DNA from: Blastomyces gilchristii SLH14081
Lineage: Eukaryota; Ascomycota; Eurotiomycetes; Onygenales; Ajellomycetaceae
Assembly (NCBI RefSeq): GCF_000003855.2
Contig: NW_003101680.1
Span: 1,684,976 to 1,748,975, forward strand
Length of the DNA stretch: 64,000 bases
Direction of reading: 5' to 3'
Position 1 is the first letter of the stretch, and each line of letters opens with the position of its first letter. This document shows, piece by piece, positions 23,027-34,271 of this stretch. The notes below the pieces were generated by a model. It was not told the DNA's origin. It ran no database searches and saw only the letters and a list, made by a program, of their open reading frames with translations. A program made the translations under genes and the position numbers.

Positions 23027-26000
23027 ATGGCATCGATGGAAGAGCCTTTGATTCCGGCTGCTGAGCCCTCTTTGCCGGAATCCTCAGTTGATGAGACTGT
23101 GGCTACCTCTGCTCCCACCGATGAAAATGAGCCGCCCGCGGAAGAGCCTGCTGAACAGATCCCCTCGAGCCCTGCTCCCGTAAAGGAGAGGACAACAATT
23201 GCTGTATCCCCCCGCCAGAAGACTGGCACAAGTGCTGCTCCCAAACGCCCTGGAACTGCTACCACTACCGCTACGAAACGTCCCGCTGGCTTTACATCAA
23301 CCGTCACTTCTAAGCTAGCCTCTGCCACTACGAGGGGAACCACTGGAAGCACCCTTAATCGACCCCCCACCCGGCCCCCCGTGACGTCTACCACCGCTCG
23401 CAAGCCAGCATCCACGGCTACTACTACTACAACCCATAGACAACGTGCATCTTTAGGCAGCTCCGCAGATGAGAGAGGCAAATCTATCGCCAGTTCAGGG
23501 GATGAAAGCAAACGGGCTGGCATTTCAGCCACGGTGAAGAGGGCCTCTCTCACAAGTTCTGTGTCTTCTAGAGCACCCGCAAGAACTACTTCGGAACGTA
23601 GGTCAACAATTACCCCATCGTCCGCCGAAAAGAGACCTACAACAAGTCGTCCATCCACCGCCCAAAGCCCTGCGAAGCCAACCACCACGACTACGCGGGT
23701 TTCTGCTACCGCTACTTCCAAGACAGTGGCGCCTACCACCACCTCGCGGACTACAAGACCGATTTCCGGTACTGCTACGAAATCTACGGCTTCTACAACT
23801 TCTGAGTCTAAGAGGCGAATGAGTTCCTTGTCGACAACGAAAAAGCCGTCCATTGACACCGGCAAACCGGTAGAGAAGAAGCTCATTGCCAAGTCTGCCG
23901 CGTTACAGGAAAAGATCAAGGAGTATGAAGCCCTCCGTGAACTGCTGCAGGCAGCAATTGCAGCGGAGGAAGCTGGCAACGACGAGAAACGCGATGAGAT
24001 TCAGGGTGAGATAGACGGTGATATCGCTCAGCTGAAGGGCAGCTTGGATACTGTCAGGGAAGGCGATGAGTCCACCGGCGCAAGCAAGCTTGCTGAGCTC
24101 CAAGCTCGACTTGCAGACAGCGAAGCTAAGGTGGCAGAACTCCAATCACAGCTAGACGATGTTCAATCGAAATTATCCGAAGCCACCAAGCCAACGGAAG
24201 GAGAAGCAGATAAATTCTCCACTGCTACAGATCTAATCCGTTCTGAACATGAAGCTAAAGTGCTCGAGCTCACGGAAACTCATGTAGAGGAACTCAATGC
24301 TCTGCAGGCGAAACTGGGCGAATCAGAGTCACAGAGGTCGGAGGCGGAATCTCGATTTGTCCAAGAGCTTGAGGCTGCCAGACAGCTAGCGTCTCAGGAA
24401 GGTGCCTTGAAGATATCCGAATTGCTCGAACAACAAAAGGAAACCCATGCTGCTGTAGTAGCCGCCCTTGAAGCTGATCTTGCTGCACAACGGGACACTT
24501 CTGCTGAGCTGACTGCCCAGATTGTTACCCTGAAAGAGGAGCTGGCCACCCGTACCGCTAGCCTAGAAGAAGCTGCTAAGGCTGCTGCTGAAAAGGAGAA
24601 GGCTGCGCTTGAAACCCATCAAGATCAGGTGCTAAGGCTGGAAACGGAGCTGAAAGGCCGTGACGCTGTTATCAAGAGTCTCAAGGACGAAGTGCAGACT
24701 ATCCAGGATGCCAAGGATCGGGAGTTGGCTGCTGCGAATGAGGCTGCCGCGCACATCACAGAACTTCAGGCCCAAGTTGACTCTTTCAAGGCCAAACTAT
24801 CACAACTCGAGTCTGAAAACGCAGAGGATGCCACGCAAACTCTGGAAAAGCTTGCCGAAAAGGAAGAGGAGATTGCAAAACTAAGCCAGGTCATTGAGAC
24901 GCTGCAGGATGAGATCAAGGAAGTGCAGCAGGCTAAATCCGAAGAATTGCTCAAACAAGCCGACTTAACCACTGCACATGAGAAGGCTATGGCTGCACTC
25001 CAAGCCGAGCATGATTCTGTCCTGGCTAGCGTAACGGCAGAACATGCCGAGGAACTTTCCCAAGCTGTGGAAAAATCTAAAACTGCCACCGACTCGCTCC
25101 AGCAGGAGCTGAAAGCGTTAACGGAGAAGTACGATGCTGCTCAAGGCGAAGTTGCGAGCTCAAAGACCCAACTGGAGGATATAGCAAAGGGAGCCAGCGA
25201 GGCCCATGCAGCCGAGCTACAATCTCTACAGGAGAAACTAGACGCAACTGAAAAGGCGCTAGAAGAGGTCAAGCAGCAGGGTGAAGAAGCAAGCGCTGCC
25301 GAGAGGGAATCCAATTCCGCCAGCCTCCGGGAACTTGAGGGTAAAGTACGGACCTTGGAAGAGGAGCTCGCCAAAGGTAGCACTCGAATCAAGGCTCTCG
25401 ATGACGATCTTCAAGGCGAAAGGGCTCGGGTTGAAGGACTTCGCAAGGGTCTTGAGGCATTCGAAGTAACTACTAAGGACAAGGATGAGTACTACAAGTC
25501 TACCATTTCAAGGCTGGAGGTCGCGGTCAACGAAACCAATGATTCCCTCAAGGAAAAGACTGAGCAGCTCGCTAGCTTCGAGGAGAAACATACTGCTACA
25601 CTTTCAGAGCTCACAGTCGCTCACAGCACAGAAATTGAAGATCTGAGAGCTGAGCTGTCCGGATCGAACGACTCCGCTCTCAAAGAACTACGGGCCAGAT
25701 ACAACGAGCTCGTCGCGTCGAACATTGCCAACGACGCCACCCATGCCACCCAGCTCGAAACCCTCAAAGCCGAACATGCCACCGCCCTTCAGGAACTTGA
25801 AGCTAAACTCACACAGCAATTTGAAGATAACAAACTCAAGATCCAGCAAGATGCCGAGGGATCGCATGCGGAGAAACTTGCGGAAATCGAAGCAGGCCAG
25901 ACCAAGGCGATTGAGGAGTTGCTTGGTGCGCACGAGGAGAAGTTGGCGAGTTTGAGGAGTGAGCATGAAGCTGCGACGAAGGAGAAATTGGCCGCGGTTG

Positions 26001-27325
26001 AGGAGGCGCATGCTGCTGTCGTTGCGGAGTTGAAGAGGGAGTTAGAGAAGGCGAAGGAGGCTGCTGCTGCTTATATGACAGAGGTTGAGGGGTTGAAGGC
26101 ACAGATTGCAGCGTTGGGTGAGGAGCATGCTTCGCAAATTTCAAAGGCTCAGAAGGAAAAGCACGAGCTGGAAGAATCACTTCAGACTTCCATCTCCACC
26201 CTAAACAAGGAACTTGAGTCAGTCAAACAGGAAGCCTCTTCCCTACAGGAGCAACTTAATGGACAGAACCAAGAACATAGCCAAGCCTTGGCTGACCTTG
26301 AAGAATTGAAAGCCGCTGCTGGTGATTCAGATGAGAAGAAGAGCACTGTTGAAGCCAAATTTGCAGCCCTCGAGGAAGATATGAATACTCTAAGCGAGAA
26401 AAACATCACCCTTATCCAACAACTACACGAAGCCGAAGCATCCATGTCCAAAGGCAGCCGACGTATCCGGGAGCTGGAGTTCGAACTCGCCGAATCGAGA
26501 CTCAAGAAGCCAGAATCGGCAAATCTTTCCAACGGCTCGAACGCGAAATCCTCCAGCGGACTAGATGATAGCAAATGGGCAGTTAAGGAAGATGACATGC
26601 CTGCTGCGGGCGACGAGCAGGCCGATACTGCCAAGGTACTGCCAGAAGACGCTGGTCCTACCACTACTGAAGGTGAGGACCTCGGTTCTTCTATTGAGGG
26701 AACGGTGGGCGTGCCCCGTTTCATTTCTCTTTGTTCGCTTTTCTCGCGCTTTTTGTTTTTGGATATCCGACTTCTGCGTGGCCTTGTCGTCGTCTCTTGG
26801 CGGCCTGCTGTTGGGTATTCTTGATCCGCTTCTTAATTGTGTTTTGTTGGGTTTAATATTGCGAGCTTGAGTGCTAGCTATTGCAGGCGTGTTTTGCTTT
26901 TTAATCATTTGAAACCTTGATTCATCCGTTTGCTAACTGGAGACTTCTCTCATTCTAGATGGCCAGCATTCGGGAACAGCTCCGCCAGCTTGAGGATGTA
27001 AACGAGGGCATGTTCGACGAGAACGCTAGGTATGAGACCTTCTTTCAATTATTTATGAATACTTTTCTTTAGCTCATCTCATACCTCATACCATCTTATG
27101 AATTTTCTTTTTCTTTTCCATTTTGTCGACAACCTACACTCTCCTATTGTCCCAATATCTAACCTACAATACCCCAAACGCCGTAGAATTGTGGACATGC
27201 TTTCCAAAGTCGGCCGGGATCCTACACCGCCAACCCCAGGCACACCCACCCCATCCAACAACGACAACAACAAGTTCAAACCCGTAACCGACGTGACCGT
27301 CGAAGCCGTTGAAGCCACCTCGTAA
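23027..27325 (+). CDS. large coiled-coil protein with basic Ser/Thr-rich head
   Basis: Exons 23027-26704, 26959-27029 and 27187-27325 give 1,295 aa. The frame is open upstream to 22901 but without an ATG, so MASMEEPLIPAAEP at 23027 is the chosen start. Residues ~1-290 are a Thr/Ser/Ala/Pro/Arg-rich basic head with many TTT and KRP runs, typical of microtubule-binding or disordered heads. From ~290 to ~1180 is almost continuous heptad coiled coil (LQEKIKEYEALRELL onward). The two small last exons supply SIREQLRQLEDVNEGMFDEN and RIVDMLSKVGRDPTPP, a compact conserved-looking end. Fungal homologues are usually labelled 'M protein repeat protein', a name that carries no function. A role in cytoskeleton or septum scaffolding is only a guess. 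The exon-1 donor (GTGGGC) is weak and is the least sure boundary. Confidence 0.8.
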
Positions 27326-28879
27326 GCACACGTATATGAGATCAAACAAAGAAAAGGAAAAAAAAAACCAAAAAAAAGAAAACATATATCACTATTCATC
27401 ACCATGCACCGCACCGCATCGCTCATTCGCTACGGCTACATAACTCTTCGCCCGTGCATGATATGATATCCGTTTTTATCATCTCCTTTTCATTCTCCCC
27501 CACCTCGCCCCGCCTCCTACATCAACCTGGACCATTATTATTATTTCACTGCCAGATGAGGCTGGCGGGGTAATATACACCCAAGCGGCCCCTTTCCCTT
27601 CATGATGGATGATGTTTGAAAACTAACTGTGTGATGCGTGCATAATGGATGATGGGTGTGGATTTTATTTTCACTTTGATTTTTATTCAACTTATTGCCT
27701 GTTTGATGTTGCCTGGGGCGAAGGTGTATTTTCTCCGAGAGCGGATAAATATGTATGAACGAAAACTATTTTGTCAATGTGTATGCCCCTGTGCTTGTTT
27801 GCGCGGCATCCAACCCCTATATTCTAGCTCTTTTTTTTTTCTTTTTTCTTTTTTTTTTTTTTCCAAACAGTCGTTGATATCCCATAACCCCGTTTATCTT
27901 TATGTCCTCCAAAATCTCCCGGCACCTTTTACACTTTTTGTACGTGTCGTTCACGGGTACAGTAATTTCTATTCCTCTTTCCCGCCGGCTTACCTCCCCT
28001 GTGTCTCTGTCACGGATTTATGTACCGGACAGAAAGACTCCGTTGCTGCTGTTGTTGATGTTTATTTTTGAGATATCTTCTTGTTCTTCTTTCTTCTCTT
28101 CTTTTTTTCCTTTTCCCCTTTTCCTTTTATTTTCATTTGTTTCCTAAATGTTTCTTAATCTCTATTCCCCATTTCCTGCTGATATTTTACCTTTTAATTA
28201 ATTGTATCTGATTTATTTTTTCCTTATTTTTCCTAATATATCTTCTATGCTTTCTTATTTACGACCATCAATTTTACTCTATTGTTCCACTTACATACTA
28301 GTTCCTGCTTCTACCTCTGCTTCTTCTTCTGCTTCTGCTTCATTTTTGGAATACCTCTTTGGTTTCTGCTTGTGTACATGTGCTCTCGGCAAATCCACGT
28401 CTTGGGAAGCGACAAATCTAAAGCGCGTGCTTTTCTCTCCCCTCTACTGAAGTTTTTAGCAAGATAACCCTGGCAAATTGACGTATTGGTTGGTTCGTGG
28501 GAGACGTGAAATTGTTGCAATTCAATTCAATCGAAATTTACAGGCAGTTAATTAAAAGATGAGACAAGGGTTAGAATAGATGCTTGTAAATCGATCCTCT
28601 TCCTTCTCCCCCTTTTCAGATCCCCCTGCCCTCTCGTCCCCTCTGTTATTTACTCTCGGCTACCAAGCATCTATTCCGCGCCCAGTCAGGAGATAATCAA
28701 TCAATAGTCGCGATAAGACCGTGCCCCTGTTGCAAGAAAAAGATGGTCGGTTCGCTTAGACGGGCTGAACTAGCATTCTTAGTCGCTCGCGGGGAGGAGA
28801 GGAAGAACCAAAGCAAGCCAGAAAAGCCGCTATGACGGCGTTGGCTGAAAGGAGTGGCTGAGTGGGCTGAGTGGCTGGA

Positions 28880-28942
28880 AGAAATAATAATAATAAGAAA
28901 AAGAAATAAGAAAAAGAAAAGAAAAGAAAAGAAAAGAAAAAA
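28880..28942. repeat. aaaag/aat purine-rich microsatellite
   Basis: Runs of aat, then aaaag units (at least five uninterrupted copies around 28915-28938). Confidence 0.75.
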
Positions 28943-29409
28943 CAAATCTTCCTTTGACTGAGGCATATAAAAATGTGTGTAAACTGATAAAAATACAAGA
29001 GTGATGTAAAGACATTATTATACTAATGTACAGTTATTTTGCTGTAAACAAAAGAGCTGAATTAACCTCCTCTAGTCTGTATATGAGGTTTGTCACATCA
29101 CGATCACCATCATATTCATAGACAACAACTAGCCCGCGTCCATACGCAGCATACTCCGTACAGAGTACATTATTCACGGATATCAACACGTATGGATCCG
29201 TGCATCCAATAAAAACATGCTCTGACGACGCCGCAACCACAACTGAACCTGCACAGAGACAAAGAGAGCAGAAGCAAAGCAAAGAAAAGGCGTGAGTACT
29301 TTGTAAATAGGAAGACAACAGGACACGCCTACAACACACACACACACACGCGCGCCGTTCAACCCGACCTCAGACCTCCCCGAGGAAGATACCGATTCTA
29401 TCCCCCCCC

Positions 29410-29435
29410 TTCAATCTTCAATCTTCAATCTTCAA
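29410..29435. repeat. ttcaatc short tandem repeat
   Basis: Three perfect 7-bp units of ttcaatc plus a partial fourth. Confidence 0.85.
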
Positions 29436-30185
29436 CCCCCCTCGCAATTCGATCTCCACCGCTTCTCTTCTATTATTATTCGTTCCACCATCGTGCACGT
29501 TCTTCAGCATCCGTCTCGTCTCCACCGGGGCTCGGTTCCCATCCTGGTTTGCATGTGCTTTGACCGACCAGGGCTGGATCAAACAATAATAAAATACAAA
29601 TAATTAAAAAAATAAAATAAAATAAAAATACCCTCGCGTGATCCGTCTAATTATATACCTGAACCCGCCTATATCTCGTCATCCACGCTGCGATCTTATG
29701 TACCGTTTGTGATTACACACACTCACCACTGTTACTTTTTGAAGTTGAAAATCGTAATCGCCTTGCTATTTACTCGCGTTGGTTTTTGACTGGGCTTGCC
29801 AGGCGATGGAGTGGTTGCTAGAAGGCCGAGTACTACTGCTGCTGCCATGACGTGTCGCGGACACGGGTAGGGTTGAGAAAACTGGGATGCGAAAGTACTG
29901 ACCCATCCCCCCCCGCCCGCCCTCTCACCGTCTGCGGGTTCACCTAGTTTTCTCTGCTAGAGTAACAGGTCCCAGCTTTGAGCGGTAGGGTGTTCGAATC
30001 TGAGCTTCCGGTTCGCGTCGTGGGGTGTGTGTGTGTGTGTGTTAGAGAGGGTGACCAACGGAGATCACAGTTAACCTTTTTGAACTACGAGAAACGGTCC
30101 GTACGTACGATCTATAGGCGATACCGTCGAACGAACGAAACGCGTGAGGTAAACGTATCGAATAAGAGAAGGAAAAAAAAAAAAC

Positions 30186-33100
30186 ATGGTAAAACAATCC
30201 CGCCATTCGCGCGTGATGGGAAAAGGGAAAGCGCCCGTGCGTGGGCCAGCCAGGGCGGCAGAGGCAGAGCGGGCATCCGGATCTAGATCGCGCCGAGGCC
30301 GGGGACACGACCAGGAACGTGCCGCTCCCGATCCGTCCGGCGAGATCCCGCTCGTTTATCGCGATATGCTGGCGGAATCTGGTGCTGGTGTGGAAGGGCG
30401 TTCTGGATCCCTAAGCCGTGCAAGTGATGAGAGGCCGGTTAAGAGGAGGAGGGTTGGGGAGAGAAGAGCCGGCGGAATTGAGGCGGGGAAAGGAGGAAGA
30501 GATGAAAGAGGAGGAGGGGTGGGAGTTTATGTTGGCAAACCGGTTCAGACTGTATATGACGTGGATGTGTCGGATGATGAGGAGGAGATGGAGTGGGAGG
30601 ATGTCGAGGTCTCTATCGTCACGCCTGCAGCTGCAGCTGCATCCGCGTCTACATCTGCGTCTGCGTCCGGGCTGGGGTATCACGGGGCTGCGGAACAACA
30701 GGAGGTAGGGGTGGAGGAGTCTGAAGAGCTGCTACAGATTACGCTTGAGAAGCCGGAGAAAGGGAAACAGCGCGCTGCTGCTGTGAGAAGGAAACCCATC
30801 ACAGCGCAGGAGAAGAAGTGGCGACTGGATATTCATAAGATGCACGTCTTGTGTCTGCTAGGCCATGTGCAACTGAGGAATTTGTGGTGTAATGATGATA
30901 AGGTTCAGGTTCGTATATAAAACTAGATGTTGTGGACTTCTGCAGCTGGTGGAAACCAACTAACAACAAATCTCTTCTCCGTCTAGAATGTGCTGAAGCG
31001 ACTTCTCTCCAAGCATACGGTCATGTGTCTAAATCCCAAGGAGACCTTACCACAGTTTACGCGCTCGACAACCTTTGCAGATGGTCTGAATCAGGCTACG
31101 GAAGCGTTCCGGCGCCATTTCAAAGTAACCGTGCCCGGCATGAAACGGCCATATTGGCTCGAGAATCCAAACGAGTTGAAAGACCCAACTGTGTGTGATA
31201 AAAACCATACATTTCTAGTTTCCTCCGAAAATACGCAAAAATATAAAGCTTGACCCCCTGCTAACAAACCCAAAGGGCCTATTAGATACTGCGGAGATAT
31301 TATCATCCAAAGAAGACTTCCTCAAACAAGCCGTTGCCCTACGAGGATCGAGGGACCTCGGTGCCCAGCTCTTCTGTGCGCTTCTGCGAGCTGTGGGCGT
31401 GGATGTGCGACTGGTGTGCTCCCTGCAGGTACTCCCATTTGCGGGAGTTGCGAAAGGGATCATGCCCCTGAAACCGGAGCGGGAGTATATTGTCGTCTCT
31501 GAGGATGACGGTTCACTAGCCACTCATGGTTCTACAAAGACGCACGAAACGGCCCCGTCGTCACGGATCCGGCGTATTGGGCAACCCCGATTTTCTTCAA
31601 GTCCTGCGCCCAGCCCTAAACCTAGGCTGCCGACTGGTTAGTTGAAACCCTTTTACGTATTGTCCTATTGAGTCATGGGATAGCTAGTAATAACAAATGA
31701 TATGAACATATATAGCTTTGCCACGAGCATTTTCAGAGTCTCCCTTCCCCGTATTCTGGGTGGAGGCGTTCAACGAAGCGATGCAAAAATGGGTCCCTGT
31801 CGACCCCATCGTGACCAACACCGTGGGGAAACCTTCTAAATTTGAGCCCCCAGCCAGCGACCGCTACAACAATATGAGCTATGTTATCGCTTTCGAAGAC
31901 GACGCGTCCGCCCGCGACGTCACAAAACGCTACACGAAATCGTTCAACTCCAAGACGAGAAAGCAGCGCGTGGAGTCTACTAAGAACGGCGAGGAATGGT
32001 GGGCGCGTACGATGAACTTCTTTGAGAAACCGTTCCTGGATGACCGGGACCAGGTGGAAATCGGCGAATTGACGGCAAAAGTTGCGGCAGAAATGATGCC
32101 GAGGAACGTTCAGGATTTCAAGGACCACCCTGTTTATGCGTTGGAGAGACATTTGCGGAGGAATGAAGTTATATTTCCTAGGAGGGAAATTGGGAAAGTT
32201 GGGCTCAGTAAGGTATCTACGAACAAGAAAAACCCCCCGCTGGAATCCGTCTATCGGCGCGGGGATGTGCACGTCGTGAAGAGCGCGGATGGGTGGTACC
32301 GGCTGGGTCGGGAGGTGAAGGTAGGCGAACAGCCTCTGAAAAGGGTTCCCGTGTCCAGATCCAAAGGAGATTTTGAGCACCGCGAAGAGCTCTCAGACTA
32401 CGAAGAGGAGGGTCAGGAGACTCCCATGTATGCCATTCACCAAACGGACCTGTACCAACCACCACCCGTCGTCGAGAATCGTGTGACGAAGAATGCCTAC
32501 GGTAATATTGACGTGTATACGCCTAGCATGGTACCGGAAGGTGGCTTTCACCTTCGACACACGGAAGCCGCAAACGCAGCGAGGATTCTCGGCATTGACT
32601 ATGCGGACGCGGTGACTGGGTTCCAGTTTAGGGGCAGGCATGGTACTGCTGTTGTGCAAGGGATTGTTGCATCTGTTGAGTATCGCGATGCTCTCTGCGC
32701 TGTTCTTGACGCGTTGGAGGACGAGCGGGTGCAGGCTGAGCATGAGAAGCGGACTGCGGAGGCGCTTGGGATGTGGAAGCTGCTGTTACTGAAGCTGAGG
32801 GTTGCGGAGCGGGTGAGGAGTTATGCTTTTGAGGGGGAGGGGGACGAAGAGGAAGAGGAAGAGAAAGAGAGGGTTTCGGATGGAGATGAAAATGATGATA
32901 TTGAAGGAGGTGGAGGTTTTATTCGCGAAAGCGGTCAGGTGGAGGCCTTGCCCTCACAGAAGGGTTTGCCCCAGTTTGAAGGGGCCTTCGAAGCTGGTGG
33001 CTTCATTCCGGAAGGAATAGACGGAGAAGAGGACTCGACAACCACGGGCGGGGGATTTATGCCACCCATCCTAGCCCCTGATGAAGCGGGCTCTTCCACA

Positions 33101-33541
33101 TCTGCCACAGCTATAGGAAGTAACTCTCTCCGACCGCAAGAGAAGTCACGATATACCTTAATAGTGACCCCGAATGCTGCATCTGAAGCACACCTTCCCC
33201 AACCTCATACCTCCCCAACTACAACTCCATCACATGCGCAAACAGCGCGGCAACAAACACAGGCCCAACAAACTCATACCCCTCAGCGCCAGCAACCGCA
33301 ATCGCAATCGCAACTGCAACAGCAACGACCCCCCACAACAACCGCACCAGAGGGCTCTCCCACAGCCCCTATCGCTGTCCCTTCCTCGGGCAGCGACGAG
33401 GAGTGTAGCGTAGAGGAGATCTGCGGTGTGCCTGACCTTGTGCACGAAGGGGAATCCGACAGTGAGATTGACCAGAGTTCGATGCTCTCGCATGATCCGG
33501 AGGACGAGGATGCGGAGCCTGAGTGGTTGTTCTCTGATTAA
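30186..33541 (+). CDS. RAD4: DNA damage recognition protein Rad4/XPC
   Basis: Recognises helix-distorting lesions and starts global nucleotide-excision repair, with Rad23, in the nucleus. Exons 30186-30908, 30987-31190, 31276-31636 and 31716-33541 give 1,037 aa. The head (~1-200) is disordered and basic. The transglutaminase-like domain follows: HKMHVLCLLGHVQLRN, EILSSKEDFLKQA, LRGSRDLGAQLFCALLRAVG and VFWVEAFNEAMQKWVPVDP. Then BHD1 (HPVYALERHLRRNEVIFP, ~560-610), BHD2 and BHD3 (NAYGNIDVYTPSMVPEGG, ~685-760), with the final HVR..ARILGIDYADAVTGFQF block. The tail from ~790 is acidic and Gln/Pro-rich, longer than in yeast Rad4 (754 aa). Splice sites were set by restoring these blocks; intron 2 uses GTGTGT and a ctaac branch site. 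Identity is certain. Confidence 0.96.
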
Positions 33542-33756
33542 TTTAATTTAAATACAGGAGCATTAACTGTTTTGTTTTCCTCGGGGTTCTGTTTTGCATT
33601 TTCAAGCAGGTTTCGTATTAGTTTTGTATAAATAGGTATATATAACTATCCCCACACTGTTTGTTATACGGTTGCCTGGGTTAGGCTTTGGGATTTGGGA
33701 TCTGGAATAATATAATATACTTCTGTACGGATGGGGGATTAAGACTTTGGGATAAA

Positions 33757-33802
<46 letters not shown>

Positions 33803-34271
33803 CATCTTTGCCATTTCTTCTTTAGTCCTCGCTTTGCTAAAACTGGCTTTGCTCATGATGGGGGATATAACTATCATACATGGCGCTTGTCGGATAGAAT
33901 TTACCGCATTTTATTCGCTTTGTGCTAGATAAAAAGAGCTGTACGGAGTATGTAGTAGCGGACGGTAGATGCTCATTTAATACTATTTTATTCCTTTTCT
34001 TTTGTCCCAAATGCCCCTCTCCCAATTCATAACAATGGATGGTTTGTGAACCAGTTAATTTCTATCTGGTTTTTCAATTGTTGACGTGAGCAGGAGACAA
34101 CACCTTACGTCATACACGCGTCGTCGCGTCTCTGCAAGTCGTGAAATCACATGACGTAGGCATCAATGTCTCCTTTTCGAGTATTCATCCGGTAGAGCTT
34201 TTTTTCCTTTTTCCTTTTTCCGTGTTTCTTTTTATTTTTCTTTGCGAGTAAAAGAAAAGAAAGTTAAAAAG
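33542..34271. other. intergenic region with a T40 tract
   Basis: About 730 bases between two same-direction genes; it should contain the RAD4 3' UTR and the next promoter. The outstanding feature is a run of about 40 T (33760-33799). A second T-rich stretch precedes the next ATG (34199-34240). No gene was recognised. Confidence 0.5.
33760..33799. repeat. T40 homopolymer
   Basis: About forty consecutive T residues, the longest homopolymer of the window; read on the minus strand it is a poly(A) run. Confidence 0.9.

Larger units (their letters stand above)
27326..30185. other. long intergenic region rich in simple repeats
   Basis: About 2.9 kb between the coiled-coil gene and RAD4. No gene was recognised. 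Seen: pyrimidine runs (about 27830-27863 and 28080-28130), a purine-rich aaaag array (about 28880-28942), a CA/CG dinucleotide tract (29334-29355), three and a half copies of ttcaatc (29410-29435) and a GT tract (30025-30042) about 145 bases upstream of the RAD4 ATG. Open frames here are low-complexity. Confidence 0.5.

Noticed and set aside
22822..23979. 385-codon minus-strand open frame
   Set aside because: Antisense to the Thr/Ala-rich head of the coiled-coil gene; its Val/Ala-rich sequence is the mirror of that composition.
26682..26688. Alternative donor GTGAGG in the coiled-coil gene
   Set aside because: Good consensus but wrong phase for the conserved SIREQLRQLED exon; the weaker GTGGGC at 26705 keeps the frame.
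29985..30010. ggtgttcgaatc, resembling a tRNA T-loop
   Set aside because: The bases on both sides cannot pair as a T-stem and no acceptor stem or A/B box spacing is present.
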